Counted from the first letter of the stretch, positions 17,280 to 25,884 are shown. The stretch: DNA of 64,000 nucleotides from SZUA-430 sp040080835 (GCA_040080835.1 JBEBHP010000010.1:62001-126000), one strand, 5' to 3'. Numbers and translations: made by a program. Notes: generated by a model from the letters alone, not told the origin.

Positions 17280-18368
17280 ATGGCAGAGCAATCACGACAA
17301 GAACAGTTCAGCGGAACGAAAGACGTTGCGCCACAACACGCACTCGATGTCCAAAAGCTCGAAGACTATCTCAGCGACAAGATCCCGGGTTTCAAAGGCC
17401 CTCTCACGTTGCGTCAGTTCAAGGGGGGCCAGTCGAACCCGACGTATCAGCTGGTCACGCCGGGCATGAAGTATGTGCTTCGTCGCAAGCCGCCTGGAAA
17501 GCTGCTGCCATCGGCACACGCGGTTGACCGAGAATACAGGATCATCAAGGCGCTTCACCCGACCGGGTTTCCTGTCCCACGACCTTACGTGCTGTGTGAA
17601 GACGAAAGCATCGCGGGGACAATGTTCTATGTCATGGAATGCGTTGAAGGGCGGGTGCTTTGGGAGCCACAGCTTCCAGGCATGGAACCAAAGCAGCGCT
17701 TCGCCATCTATGATGCGATGAATGACACGCTGTCGAAACTTCACCAGACGGACTTCGTCAAGCTCGGTGTTGAAGACTTTGGAAGGCCTGGCAACTACTT
17801 CTCGCGCCAGATTTCGCGCTGGGGCAAGCAGTACGTGGCGTCGGAAACGGAATCCATTCCCGCGATGAACAAGCTGATGGAATGGTTGCCGCAAAACATC
17901 CCGCCGGGTGAGAGAAACTCGATCGTGCACGGCGACTATCGGCTGGACAACATGGTCCTTCATCCCACCGAACCGCGCGTTCTTGCGGTGCTCGACTGGG
18001 AAATTTCAACGATTGGCGATCCGCTTGCCGACTTCACGTATCACATCATGCAGTGGCGCATGCCGCCTGGCGGTACCGGCGGCGGCACGGGAAGCCTTTC
18101 GGGACAGGACCTGAAGGCATTGGGCATTCCGACAGAAGCGGAATATGTGCAGACGTACTGCAAGCGAACGGGGCGGACAGGCATCGAAAATCTCGACTAC
18201 TATTTTGCCTACAACTTCTTCCGTATCGCCTGCATTCTTCAGGGGATCATGGGTCGGGTGCGTGATGGAACTGCTGCCAGTTCTCATGCGACCACCATGG
18301 CCGCCGCAGTCCGCCCGCTGGGGGAACTTGGCTGGCAGTACGCCCTGAAGGCGGGGGCACCAGCATGA
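17280..18368 (+). CDS. Phosphotransferase (APH/ACAD10-11 kinase-domain family) protein 1
   Basis: A 362-residue soluble aminoglycoside-phosphotransferase-fold protein. FKGGQSNPTY is the glycine-rich nucleotide loop, LRRKPPG carries the phosphate-anchoring Lys, HGDYRLDN is the catalytic loop with the Asp base, and VLDWEIS holds the metal-binding Asp. The KKPPG/RKPPG and GQSNPT blocks are those of the kinase domain of animal ACAD10/ACAD11 and of acyl-CoA-dehydrogenase-linked bacterial homologues, not antibiotic kinases. ATG 17280 follows GGCGGAA and is preferred to a GTG at 17250. Its stop overlaps the amidohydrolase start as ATGA. Confidence 0.88.
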   Translation: MAEQSRQEQFSGTKDVAPQHALDVQKLEDYLSDKIPGFKGPLTLRQFKGGQSNPTYQLVTPGMKYVLRRKPPGKLLPSAHAVDREYRIIKALHPTGFPVPRPYVLCEDESIAGTMFYVMECVEGRVLWEPQLPGMEPKQRFAIYDAMNDTLSKLHQTDFVKLGVEDFGRPGNYFSRQISRWGKQYVASETESIPAMNKLMEWLPQNIPPGERNSIVHGDYRLDNMVLHPTEPRVLAVLDWEISTIGDPLADFTYHIMQWRMPPGGTGGGTGSLSGQDLKALGIPTEAEYVQTYCKRTGRTGIENLDYYFAYNFFRIACILQGIMGRVRDGTAASSHATTMAAAVRPLGELGWQYALKAGAPA

Positions 18369-19645
18369 TCAGGATTTTTATTGGCACGCTGCTGGCCCTT
18401 TTGTCAGTGTCTGCTGCCCTTGCGGACACAAAGCTGATCTATGCAGGGACACTTTATGCCGTTCCCGGCCAGGACCCGCTAAGGGAGCAAACGATCGTCG
18501 TCAGGGACGGCAAAATTGCCGGCGTATCTCCAGGATATGTCCGGCCATCGGCTGGCGTTACGGTGATTGACCTTCGGAACCAGTTCGTTTTACCCGGCCT
18601 CATTGACTGTCACGTTCACATTCTCAATGAGCTTGGGCCAAAGTCGAAGCTGCAAACCGTTGAAGACAGCGATGCGATGCTTGCACTGCGGGGCGCGTTG
18701 CATGCCTGGCGCACCCTGCGGGCTGGATTTACAACTGTGCGGGATCTCGGTGAACGCTCGGGCGCGATCTTCGCTCTCAGGCGCGCCATCAACGAAGGCA
18801 TGGTTGCGGGACCGCGTCTTGTTGTTGCGGGTTCAACGATCACGCCGACCGGTGGGCATGCCCAGACCTATGGATATCGTGAAGACATCAATGCGCTGTT
18901 TGCATCGTCGGGTGTGTGCGACGGCGTGGAAGACTGCAGGCGCGCTGTCCGCTTGCAGGTGTCGCGCGGCGCGGATGTCATCAAGATTGTTGCTACCGGC
19001 GGCGTCCTGTCAGATATCAAGGCCGGCGTTGAACAGCAGTTCACTGACGACGAGATGGCATCGATCGTCAAGACGGCGCACAGCCTGGGCCGCAAGGTTG
19101 CTGCACATGCCCACGGCGCCGGAGGCCTGAACGCCGCGTTGCGCGCGGGTGTTGATTCCATCGAGCATGGTTCCTATCTCGACAGCGATTCCATTTCGAT
19201 GTTCCGACGCAGTGGTGCCTATCTCGTTCCAACCGTGATTGCCGGCGTGACAGCGGCCCAATATGCCAAAATCGGTGATTTCCTGTCTGCAGCCCAAAAG
19301 GCCAAGGCCTTGCTGGTAGGTCCACAAATCCAGGCCGCATTGAAGAAAGCCTATCTCGGGGGTGTGAAGATTGCCTTTGGAACAGACTCCGGTGTGTCGC
19401 CGCACGGGCAAAATGCAAAAGAGTTTACGCTGATGACCGGTGCTGGCATGTCGCCGGTGGAAGCCCTGCGCGCAGCGACGGTCAACGCTGCTGAACTGCT
19501 GGACCTGTCGGCCGTCATTGGAACAATTGAAATCGGCAAGGCTGCTGACATCATTGCTGTTCCGGAGGACCCGCTGCGGGACATCAAAGTGATGGAACGG
19601 GTTGGGTTTGTCATGCGCAGTGGCGCGGTGTACCTGCAACGATGA
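18365..19645 (+). CDS. Exported metal-dependent amidohydrolase (probable Xaa-Arg/Lys-type dipeptidase)
   Basis: A 426-residue protein with a signal peptide (cleavage near SAALA, residue 20). The binuclear amidohydrolase motifs are complete: DCHVH, the carboxylated lysine in DVIKIVATGG, AAHAHG, SIEHGS, and FGTDSGV. The closest family I recognise is that of secreted imidazolonepropionase-like or prolidase-like dipeptidases such as the Caulobacter L-Xaa-L-Arg/Lys dipeptidases. Substrate is inferred. It overlaps the kinase genes on both sides by four bases, which suggests coupling, yet it is exported while its neighbours are cytoplasmic. Confidence 0.88.
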   Translation: MIRIFIGTLLALLSVSAALADTKLIYAGTLYAVPGQDPLREQTIVVRDGKIAGVSPGYVRPSAGVTVIDLRNQFVLPGLIDCHVHILNELGPKSKLQTVEDSDAMLALRGALHAWRTLRAGFTTVRDLGERSGAIFALRRAINEGMVAGPRLVVAGSTITPTGGHAQTYGYREDINALFASSGVCDGVEDCRRAVRLQVSRGADVIKIVATGGVLSDIKAGVEQQFTDDEMASIVKTAHSLGRKVAAHAHGAGGLNAALRAGVDSIEHGSYLDSDSISMFRRSGAYLVPTVIAGVTAAQYAKIGDFLSAAQKAKALLVGPQIQAALKKAYLGGVKIAFGTDSGVSPHGQNAKEFTLMTGAGMSPVEALRAATVNAAELLDLSAVIGTIEIGKAADIIAVPEDPLRDIKVMERVGFVMRSGAVYLQR

Positions 19646-20673
19646 GCTTTGAACCCGGGCCCGTGCGCGCGGCGCACCGATTTGATGAAGGCGTGCTCGC
19701 GGACTATCTGCGTGACAAGGGGGCCATCGGTTCTGCGCCGCTGACCGTGCAGCAGTTTGGCGGCGGGCAGTCCAATCCGACGTTCTTTCTCGCGTCAGGG
19801 ACCTCGCGCTTTGTGCTGCGCAAGAAGCCGCCAGGTCAGCTGCTGAAGAGCGCGCACCAGGTGGACCGCGAGTTCAGGATCATGCGCGCGCTGGCACAAA
19901 CCGATGTTCCGGTGCCGAAGATGGTTGTGCTGTGCGAGGATCCAGCGATCATCGGGACTGCGTTCTACGTGATGGAATATCTCGAGGGGCGCATCTTCCG
20001 TGATCCGCAATTGCCTGACGTCGCGCCAAAAGAACGGGCCGCAATCTATGACAGCATGAACGACGTGCTGGCGCGGCTGCACAAAGTCGACATCGATGCG
20101 ATTGGCCTGTCGGACTATGGACGTCCCGGCAATTACTACGAGCGGCAGATCGCGCGCTTCATCACGCAGTATCGTGCGGCGCAGACGGACCAGATCCCGG
20201 AGATGGAGCAACTCATCGAGTGGATGCCAACCCACGTGCCGGTCGAGAACAGTGTCACGATCGCGCATGGCGATTACCGGCTTGAGAACACGATGTTCCA
20301 TCCGACAGAACCGCGCATGATTGCGGTGCTGGACTGGGAACTGTCGACCATCGGTCATCCGCTGGCGGATCTTGCCTATAACTGCATGGGCTATCACGTG
20401 ATGAACCCCAGACAGGGTGGGCTTGTCGGGCTTGACTATGCGGCCACGGGCATTCCGTCGGAGCAGGATTATGTTTCGCGCTATTGCAAGCGCACGGGAC
20501 GCGGGGCCATCGAACACTGGTCGTTCTATCTCAGCTTCTCCGTCTTCCGCCTCGCGTCGATCTCGCAGGGCGTCTACAAGCGCGGACTTGACGGAAACGC
20601 GAGCTCGGAAAACGCCGCGACGTTCGGGAACTCGTGTCAGTTCCTGGCGCAGAATGCGTGGCGGCTGGCGTAG
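19642..20673 (+). CDS. Phosphotransferase (APH/ACAD10-11 kinase-domain family) protein 2
   Basis: A 343-residue paralogue of the protein at 17280, clearly alike along the whole length. It has FGGGQSNPTF, VLRKKPPGQLL, MEYLEGRIF, the catalytic HGDYRLENTMF, and VLDWELSTIG. It begins with an ATGA overlap with the amidohydrolase. Family members linked to fatty-acid catabolism are thought to phosphorylate hydroxy-acyl-CoA so that phosphate can be eliminated by a partner acyl-CoA dehydrogenase; an ACAD gene lies about 4 kb downstream on the opposite strand. Two kinases may have different chain-length or position specificity (inference). Confidence 0.88.
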   Translation: MSFEPGPVRAAHRFDEGVLADYLRDKGAIGSAPLTVQQFGGGQSNPTFFLASGTSRFVLRKKPPGQLLKSAHQVDREFRIMRALAQTDVPVPKMVVLCEDPAIIGTAFYVMEYLEGRIFRDPQLPDVAPKERAAIYDSMNDVLARLHKVDIDAIGLSDYGRPGNYYERQIARFITQYRAAQTDQIPEMEQLIEWMPTHVPVENSVTIAHGDYRLENTMFHPTEPRMIAVLDWELSTIGHPLADLAYNCMGYHVMNPRQGGLVGLDYAATGIPSEQDYVSRYCKRTGRGAIEHWSFYLSFSVFRLASISQGVYKRGLDGNASSENAATFGNSCQFLAQNAWRLA

Positions 20674-20696
20674 GTGGCCTGACTTTCATGCCCAGC

Positions 20697-20831
20697 CCCT
20701 CTCCGGCCCCGCCGGAGAGGGTGGCACGCAGCGTCAGCTGCGTGACGGGTGAGGAGAAAACGCGCCGCGGTAGCGTCTCCTCATCCGCCCCCGCTGTCGC
20801 GAGGGCACCTTCTCCACTTGCGTGGAGAAGG
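20697..20831. repeat. RIME-like palindromic intergenic element
   Basis: Four nested or consecutive hairpins fill this gap: CCCTCTCCGGC with its complement at 20697-20721, CACGCAGC with GCTGCGTG at 20725-20744, GAGGAG with CTCCTC around 20750-20782, and CCTTCTCCAC with GTGGAGAAGG at 20808-20831. The architecture and wording resemble the RIME/REP-type intergenic mosaic elements of rhizobia. It lies between the convergent kinase and leucine-rich-repeat genes and could also act as a transcription barrier. Confidence 0.65.
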
Positions 20832-20877
20832 GCCATTCAGAGCGTTCGGGTTTGACTGCGTTGTCAGTGCGCGATGA

Positions 20878-21909
20878 TCAGGCAGATGAAGCATCCGAGT
20901 GAAGTGATAATCCGTCGGTGTAGCCGCGTTTCGCCAGTGCGGTGCGTGCATGCGCATTCCATTTTTTACTGCCGGAATAGAGGGACACGCTCTTCATCGT
21001 CGCTGGCCAATCAAGGCTGATCAGTGCGTTCAGGTCCAGCTTCGTTCGCGAAGTCCTGAAGTGTTCCAGGCATGGTTGTGACTCCAGCCCTGCGATGTTT
21101 GTCAGGTTCCTGCAATTGTGCACGAAGAGGGTGCGCAGCCTTGACCCGGCCAGCGTTATGGACCGCAGCTGCAGCTGATCCTGAATGCTCAAGCGAGAAA
21201 GAGCAGGAAACCTGCGCAAGTCGCCTAGACTCTCAAGGCCTCGAACCCAAACAATCTCCAATTCCTCAAGGTGCTCGTGTGCGAATTCATCGAAGTCGGA
21301 TCGACTGCCAAGCATGACTTTGAGAGTTCGCAAAAGCGGAATGCCATTGGCGAAGGAGAACGACTGACCCTTCGGCATGCCCGATAAACCCAGGTGCCTG
21401 AGCTTTGGCAGAGTTGCCAACGCCTCAATATTCTTCGTATGACCCTGAATGAAGAGCGTCTCCAGCGAACCACCGGCTTCGATGGGCGCCAGATCGATGT
21501 TCTTCGAGGCCGTGCCCCCGACGACAAGCTCCCGCAGCGCTGCGATGTTCAAGCTGCCGAGGAATTTAGGTTTGTTGAAGCGATATACGCCGAATTTGAG
21601 AATTTCAAGTTGCAGCAACTTCCCGATTTTGTCCTCATTTCTGATTTCATCCAGGCAGTCGATCGAGAGATGACGGACATCTGGCAAGTTTTCTAGCACC
21701 GTCGCATCGAATGGATGTCCAAACCCATAAAACCTGACTTCCAAACGTGCGCCAAAAGTGGCGCACAGGCTGTTGATGCTTCGCAACAGTGCGGGCGTGT
21801 ATACTGGCCGGGAGAATTGCACGACAGGATGCACCGGTCCTTCACGCAGGATTGTCTCGATGTCCTGATCTGAGATCGTGGTCGGGTCGTCGATACGATA
21901 GTCGATCAT
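20878..21909 (-). CDS. Leucine-rich-repeat protein of unknown function
   Basis: A 343-residue protein without signal peptide or membrane helix. From about residue 70 onward there are irregular leucine-rich repeats of 20-25 residues, with repeated units such as LRHLGLSGM, LEELEIVWV, LSRLSIQDQ, LRTLFVHNC and LTNIAGLESQ. Such scaffolds bind proteins. The first 70 residues form a separate small domain. The gene stands alone between a repeat element and a kilobase of non-coding DNA, and its composition appears more AT-rich than its neighbours, so it may have been acquired. No partner or target is evident. Confidence 0.7.
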   Translation of the reverse strand: MIDYRIDDPTTISDQDIETILREGPVHPVVQFSRPVYTPALLRSINSLCATFGARLEVRFYGFGHPFDATVLENLPDVRHLSIDCLDEIRNEDKIGKLLQLEILKFGVYRFNKPKFLGSLNIAALRELVVGGTASKNIDLAPIEAGGSLETLFIQGHTKNIEALATLPKLRHLGLSGMPKGQSFSFANGIPLLRTLKVMLGSRSDFDEFAHEHLEELEIVWVRGLESLGDLRRFPALSRLSIQDQLQLRSITLAGSRLRTLFVHNCRNLTNIAGLESQPCLEHFRTSRTKLDLNALISLDWPATMKSVSLYSGSKKWNAHARTALAKRGYTDGLSLHSDASSA

Positions 21910-22029
21910 CGTCTTCTGGACTCATTCTTGCCTATCGCAACCCGGCCACCCTTCGCAGTTTTTTCAATGACGGTCTCTTGGTGCCGTCGTAGCTCCAGGG
22001 TTGATAAAGGAGGTTGGGACCCCAAGAGC

Positions 22030-22182
22030 CTACTGCATTGGCAATAGATATCTTAACAGGCCGACAGCAGTAAACACAACGAGGGAAAGGAGTAGCAACT
22101 ATCCATCGCCCATAAGCACCGCAGCAACACCCAAAACCGCAGATATCGCACAAGCTAATATCAGTCCATGAATGCGCTTCAT
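22030..22182 (-). pseudogene. Amber-interrupted two-helix microprotein (50 codons)
   Basis: An ATG at 22182 is preceded by AAAGGGAAGAGGGA, a strong ribosome binding site. The frame encodes MKRIHGLILACAISAVLG and continues through a hydrophobic helix to GDG, then an in-frame TAG at 22101-22099. Reading on in the same frame gives LLLLSLVVFTAVGLLRYLLP and a final TAG at 22032-22030. The whole would be a 50-residue protein with two membrane helices, and TAG differs by one base from TGG. It may be a recently broken gene, a 27-residue peptide that really ends at the first stop, or a sequencing error. Confidence 0.4.
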
Positions 22183-22601
22183 TCCCTCTTCCCTTTGTGC
22201 CTCTGAATGAATCGGGTACAGGCGCCGTAAGCAAACGGGGACATGTTGCCTGCTGAACGCACGCCCAATCAGACTTCCAAACACCAACACCCTGACCACC
22301 TATCCGTCCGCGCCGACCAACGTGATCGCCTGAACCATACCACACCACCCAACATGTCGCACCGGACCCTCTTGTTCAACACCAATGTTCGTATTATGTT
22401 CTTTTCGGCGCCAGCCCCGGCTGCCGTCAACTTGACAATTGAATATCTACCGGCGGATCTGGCGCTTTTCTCCAGGTGACCGCCTCGTGGGCCCCGCGCG
22501 AAAAGGAATTGCGGGGTGTGTGCCCCGGACTCTGGCCGATTTTCGATGACCAGTTTTTGATGACAAACCGGCGGTGCAAATTGAAAAAACACCCCCTTAC
22601 C

Positions 22602-22655
22602 CTGTGACACTTTTTGCATGTTTTCCGTACAAGAAAGCCAAAAAACTTGTCACAG
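22602..22655. repeat. Imperfect inverted repeat upstream of the histidine kinase
   Basis: CTGTGACACTTTTT at 22602-22615 is mirrored by AAAAAACTTGTCACAG at 22640-22655, with a 24-base centre. It could be a hairpin in RNA or two half-sites for a dimeric regulator. It lies about 330 bases before the kinase start, so a link to that gene is uncertain. Confidence 0.4.
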
Positions 22656-22983
22656 CCTTTGTGCCAAACTCGCTCGAAAACCAGGCTTGGATCGACCCAT
22701 TCCTGCCTGGCAGAAAGCTCTCTCAGTTCTTGCCGGAGCGGATGGCGCGCAGCAGAAACTGGCTGACGTGAGAAGAAGCTTTGCAGCGTCTCTTCTTCCG
22801 CCCAAGCCGGGATCAGGGTTTATTTTGTGCTAGCGGGATGCCTGTCCACTGTCGGTTATTCGCGTCAAGGCGTCCCCGTTAAAGGACCGTTAGCACTTCG
22901 GGCATGCGCTGCATCAACCTTAAGTTACTGCTTTAGCACTAAGAATAGCGCTCATCCCGACAAGGACACTTTTAAGGCGGGCC

Positions 22984-24567
22984 ATGGCGACTTCAACATT
23001 TTCCAGACATGGGCAACAGGCTGATGCATCAGCGCCCGCCGTCGGACATCTGATCGAACTCGGCGCGCATTTCGCGCTTGCGGAGCGCGCTGCGCGCATT
23101 GGTTACTGGCGACACGAAATCGATTCTGATGTCCTGCACTGGTCTCCTGGCCTGTTCGCCATCGTGGGCGCGGATCCGTTGACCGCCAGGCCATCCTTTG
23201 AAATTCTGCTTCACTACATGCTTCCGGACGACCAGAGGTTGTCAACGGCCCTCATCGCAGAAGCGCGTGCAACGGGAAAGTCCTTTCGCTACCGAACACG
23301 GCATTCCAGTCGCAGCAACCCACAAGTCAGGGTGTTTGAAACCCACGGTGAAGTCGAGCGCAACCCACATGGACGGGTGGTTGCCGTGCTCGGTGTTGTG
23401 AGGGAAGTGACCGAAGAAGTGGATCGCGAGTGCGCACTGAAAGAAAGGGAGGCGACGTACAGATTCATGACGGAAGCCGCCACGGATATCATTGTCAGGC
23501 ATCGCCCGGATGGCGCTCCAGTCTTCATCTCGCATGCAGTTGAAAGCATACTTGGATACCGGCCCGAAGAACTTTTGGGCTCGGCCCCCTTTCAGCATAC
23601 CCATCCGGATGACCTTGCCTGCACCATGGCATCAATCATGGAAGCGAAAGAAACCGGCAAGCCGATTACATACATGTACCGTGCACGCCACAAACTTGGT
23701 CACTACGTCTGGCTTGAATCGACAGTCAGGTTTGCGGAAAGCGATAACGAAAGTGAAAACGGCGGGGCCATCTCCGTGACGCGTGACGTTTCGAAACGCA
23801 AGCTGTTCGAAGATGAACTGCTGCAGGCACGTGAACGGGCCGAGTCGGCAAATCACACCAAGACCCGATTTCTTGCGAACATGAGCCATGAGTTGCGTAC
23901 ACCGCTGAATGCCATCATCGGCTTTTCGGATATCATGGTGCGAGAAATGTTCGGTCCCATGAGCAACATGCGCTATGCCGAGTATGCGAATCTCGTGCAT
24001 GAGTCAGGCGCCCTGCTGCTTGACCTGATCAACGATCTTCTCGACATGTCCAAGATCGAAGCCGGCAAGTACGAGCTTCACTTTGAGACGTTCCACGCGG
24101 ATGAAGCCCTGAACACGGGCCTGCAGCTGCTGCGCACGCGAGCGCAGGACAAGGGCATCGAGATTTCCACACAGGTAGCACCCCAGAATCTGTGCGTGCG
24201 CGCCGACCGTCGTGTGTTCAAGCAGGTGTTGCTGAACCTTGTATCCAATGCGGTCAAATTCACGAACCCTGGCGGGAAGATATTTGTTGGTGCGTCGGAA
24301 ATCGAAAAAGGCGTGCAGTTGCTCGTGAGGGACAACGGCATTGGCATTCCGGCGGAGTTCCTGCCCCGTATCGCCCAACCGTTTGAGCAGGCATCAAATG
24401 ACCCCGCTCGAACCCATGGCGGGTCGGGCCTGGGGCTCGCGCTGGTGAAGTCGCTGATCGCGCTTCATGGCGGCGAATTCAATGTTCAAAGCAAATTGGG
24501 CCACGGGACCGAAGTCACCGTGACCCTTCCTTTGTCGCCCGACAGCAGGGCTACTTCTGCTGCATAA
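22984..24567 (+). CDS. PAS-domain sensor histidine kinase (PleC/DivJ-like output)
   Basis: A 527-residue kinase without membrane segments. Two PAS domains of the PAS_3 type lie at about residues 35-145 and 155-275 (DIIVRHRPDGAPVF, SILGYRPEELLG, HTHPDDL). The dimerisation/phosphoacceptor motif NMSHELRTPLN places the phosphorylated His at residue 302. The ATPase domain has NLVSNAVKFT near 419, DNGIGIP near 445, and GGSGLGLAL. The sequence after the H-box (AIIGFSDIMVREMFGP, DLINDLLDMSKIEAGK) is the alphaproteobacterial PleC/DivJ type. No response regulator is adjacent, so its partner is elsewhere. Confidence 0.9.
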   Translation: MATSTFSRHGQQADASAPAVGHLIELGAHFALAERAARIGYWRHEIDSDVLHWSPGLFAIVGADPLTARPSFEILLHYMLPDDQRLSTALIAEARATGKSFRYRTRHSSRSNPQVRVFETHGEVERNPHGRVVAVLGVVREVTEEVDRECALKEREATYRFMTEAATDIIVRHRPDGAPVFISHAVESILGYRPEELLGSAPFQHTHPDDLACTMASIMEAKETGKPITYMYRARHKLGHYVWLESTVRFAESDNESENGGAISVTRDVSKRKLFEDELLQARERAESANHTKTRFLANMSHELRTPLNAIIGFSDIMVREMFGPMSNMRYAEYANLVHESGALLLDLINDLLDMSKIEAGKYELHFETFHADEALNTGLQLLRTRAQDKGIEISTQVAPQNLCVRADRRVFKQVLLNLVSNAVKFTNPGGKIFVGASEIEKGVQLLVRDNGIGIPAEFLPRIAQPFEQASNDPARTHGGSGLGLALVKSLIALHGGEFNVQSKLGHGTEVTVTLPLSPDSRATSAA

Positions 24568-24570
24568 CAC

Positions 24571-25812
24571 CTATTCGGCTGCTTCCAGGCGCATCTGGTT
24601 GGAATATTTCCCAAACTCAAGCCGCGCTATCGTGCGGTTGTGCACTTCGTCCGGACCGTCCGCGAGACGCAGTGTGCGCTGACCTGCGTAGAGCCTGGCG
24701 AGCCCGGAATCGGTCGTCACGCCTGCGCCACCCCAAGCCTGGATAGCGTCGTCGATCACCCGAAGCGCCATGCGTGGTGCAGCGACCTTGATCATGGCGA
24801 TTTCGGTGCGAGCAACCTTGTTGCCAACCTTGTCCATCATGTCTGCTGCCTTGAGAGTCAGCAAACGGCACATGTCGATGTTGATTCGGGCCTCGGCCAC
24901 ACGTTGCTCCCACACCGAATGCTCCGAGATGCGCTTGCCGAACGCCTCGCGCGTCATGAGGCGCTTGCACATGAGTTCGAGTGCGCGTTCGGCCGCGCCA
25001 ATCGAGCGCATGCAGTGGTGGATTCGACCTGGCCCAAGGCGGGCCTGCGCGATCTCAAAGCCCCGGCCTTCACCGAGGATCAGGTTCTCTGCCGGCACCT
25101 TGACATTTTCAAACACGATTTCTGCATGGCCATGTGGCGCGTCGTCATAGCCAAAGACTGGCAGCATGCGCTTGATGTTCACGCCCGGCGTATTCGTTTC
25201 AACCAGGATCTGGGACTGCTGGCGATATTTGTCGCCGTCGGGATCCGACTTGCCCATCACGATCATGATCTTGCAGCGGGGGTCGCCCATGCCTGACGAC
25301 CACCACTTGCGGCCGTTGATGATGTAGTGGTCCCCCTTGCGCTCAATGCGCGTCCTGATATTCGACGCATCCGATGAAGCGACTTCAGGCTCCGTCATGA
25401 TGAAGGCCGAACGGATTTCACCGTTCAGGAGAGGCTTCAGCCACTTGGCCTTGTGCTCTTCTGAACCAAAACGCTCGATGACTTCCATGTTGCCGGTATC
25501 TGGTGCCGAGCAATTGAAAGCTTCCGATGCAAAACCGATGCGACCCATCATTTCCGCAAGCGGCGCATACTCGAGATTGGTCAGGCCAGCGCCGTGGGAG
25601 CTTTCATTCAGGAACAGGTTCCACAGTCCCTGCGCCTTTGCCTTGGCTTTTAGATCCTCAACCACCGGCACGACAATCCACGGGTTGCCCTTGGCACGGG
25701 CTTCAGCCATCTGGGCTTCATAGACCTTTTCCGCTGGGTAGATGTTCTTGTCCATGAATTCGCCAACGCGGCGGATCCATTCCTTCATGCGGGGCGTGTA
25801 GTCGAAATTCAT
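24571..25812 (-). CDS. Acyl-CoA dehydrogenase (ACAD10/11-like)
   Basis: A 413-residue FAD flavoenzyme. FIMTEPEVASSDASNI is the FAD/acyl-binding block, IINGRKWWSSG follows it, and the C-terminal QAWGGAGVTTDSGLARLYA and DGPDEVHNRTIARLE are conserved. The RTRIERKGDHYIINGRKWW wording and the overall length match the dehydrogenase domain of ACAD10/ACAD11 rather than short-chain dehydrogenases. Electrons would pass to ETF. It lies tail-to-tail with the histidine kinase, three bases apart. The APH-fold kinases at 17280 and 19642 correspond to the other half of the animal fusion proteins. Confidence 0.9.
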   Translation of the reverse strand: MNFDYTPRMKEWIRRVGEFMDKNIYPAEKVYEAQMAEARAKGNPWIVVPVVEDLKAKAKAQGLWNLFLNESSHGAGLTNLEYAPLAEMMGRIGFASEAFNCSAPDTGNMEVIERFGSEEHKAKWLKPLLNGEIRSAFIMTEPEVASSDASNIRTRIERKGDHYIINGRKWWSSGMGDPRCKIMIVMGKSDPDGDKYRQQSQILVETNTPGVNIKRMLPVFGYDDAPHGHAEIVFENVKVPAENLILGEGRGFEIAQARLGPGRIHHCMRSIGAAERALELMCKRLMTREAFGKRISEHSVWEQRVAEARINIDMCRLLTLKAADMMDKVGNKVARTEIAMIKVAAPRMALRVIDDAIQAWGGAGVTTDSGLARLYAGQRTLRLADGPDEVHNRTIARLEFGKYSNQMRLEAAE

Positions 25813-25884
25813 TTGATTTCCTCCAAGATTGAATAGCGATGCGCAAACCTTAGCCCGGGCCTGAACCTGCCGCTAGGACCTATG

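Larger units (their letters stand above)
21910..22983. other. Gene-poor interval of about 1.07 kb
   Basis: No convincing intact gene was found on either strand. It contains the amber-interrupted microprotein frame at 22030-22182, the inverted repeat at 22602-22655, and roughly 300 bases of presumed upstream control region of the histidine kinase. Composition is visibly more AT-rich than the flanking operons. Confidence 0.6.

Noticed and set aside
17280..20673. Antibiotic (aminoglycoside) resistance kinases
   Set aside because: The fold is shared, but the GQSNPT and KPPG blocks and the acyl-CoA dehydrogenase in the neighbourhood point to the ACAD-linked family.
21932..22348. 138-codon open frame on the minus strand
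   Set aside because: Cys/Arg/Trp-rich composition without family wording; the hydrophobic microprotein frame in the same place has a much better ribosome binding site.
22269..22619. 116-codon minus-strand open frame
   Set aside because: Low-complexity basic translation, no ribosome binding site, no recognisable motif.
24571..25812. Operon of histidine kinase with acyl-CoA dehydrogenase
   Set aside because: The genes are on opposite strands and meet tail to tail, so they cannot share a transcript.
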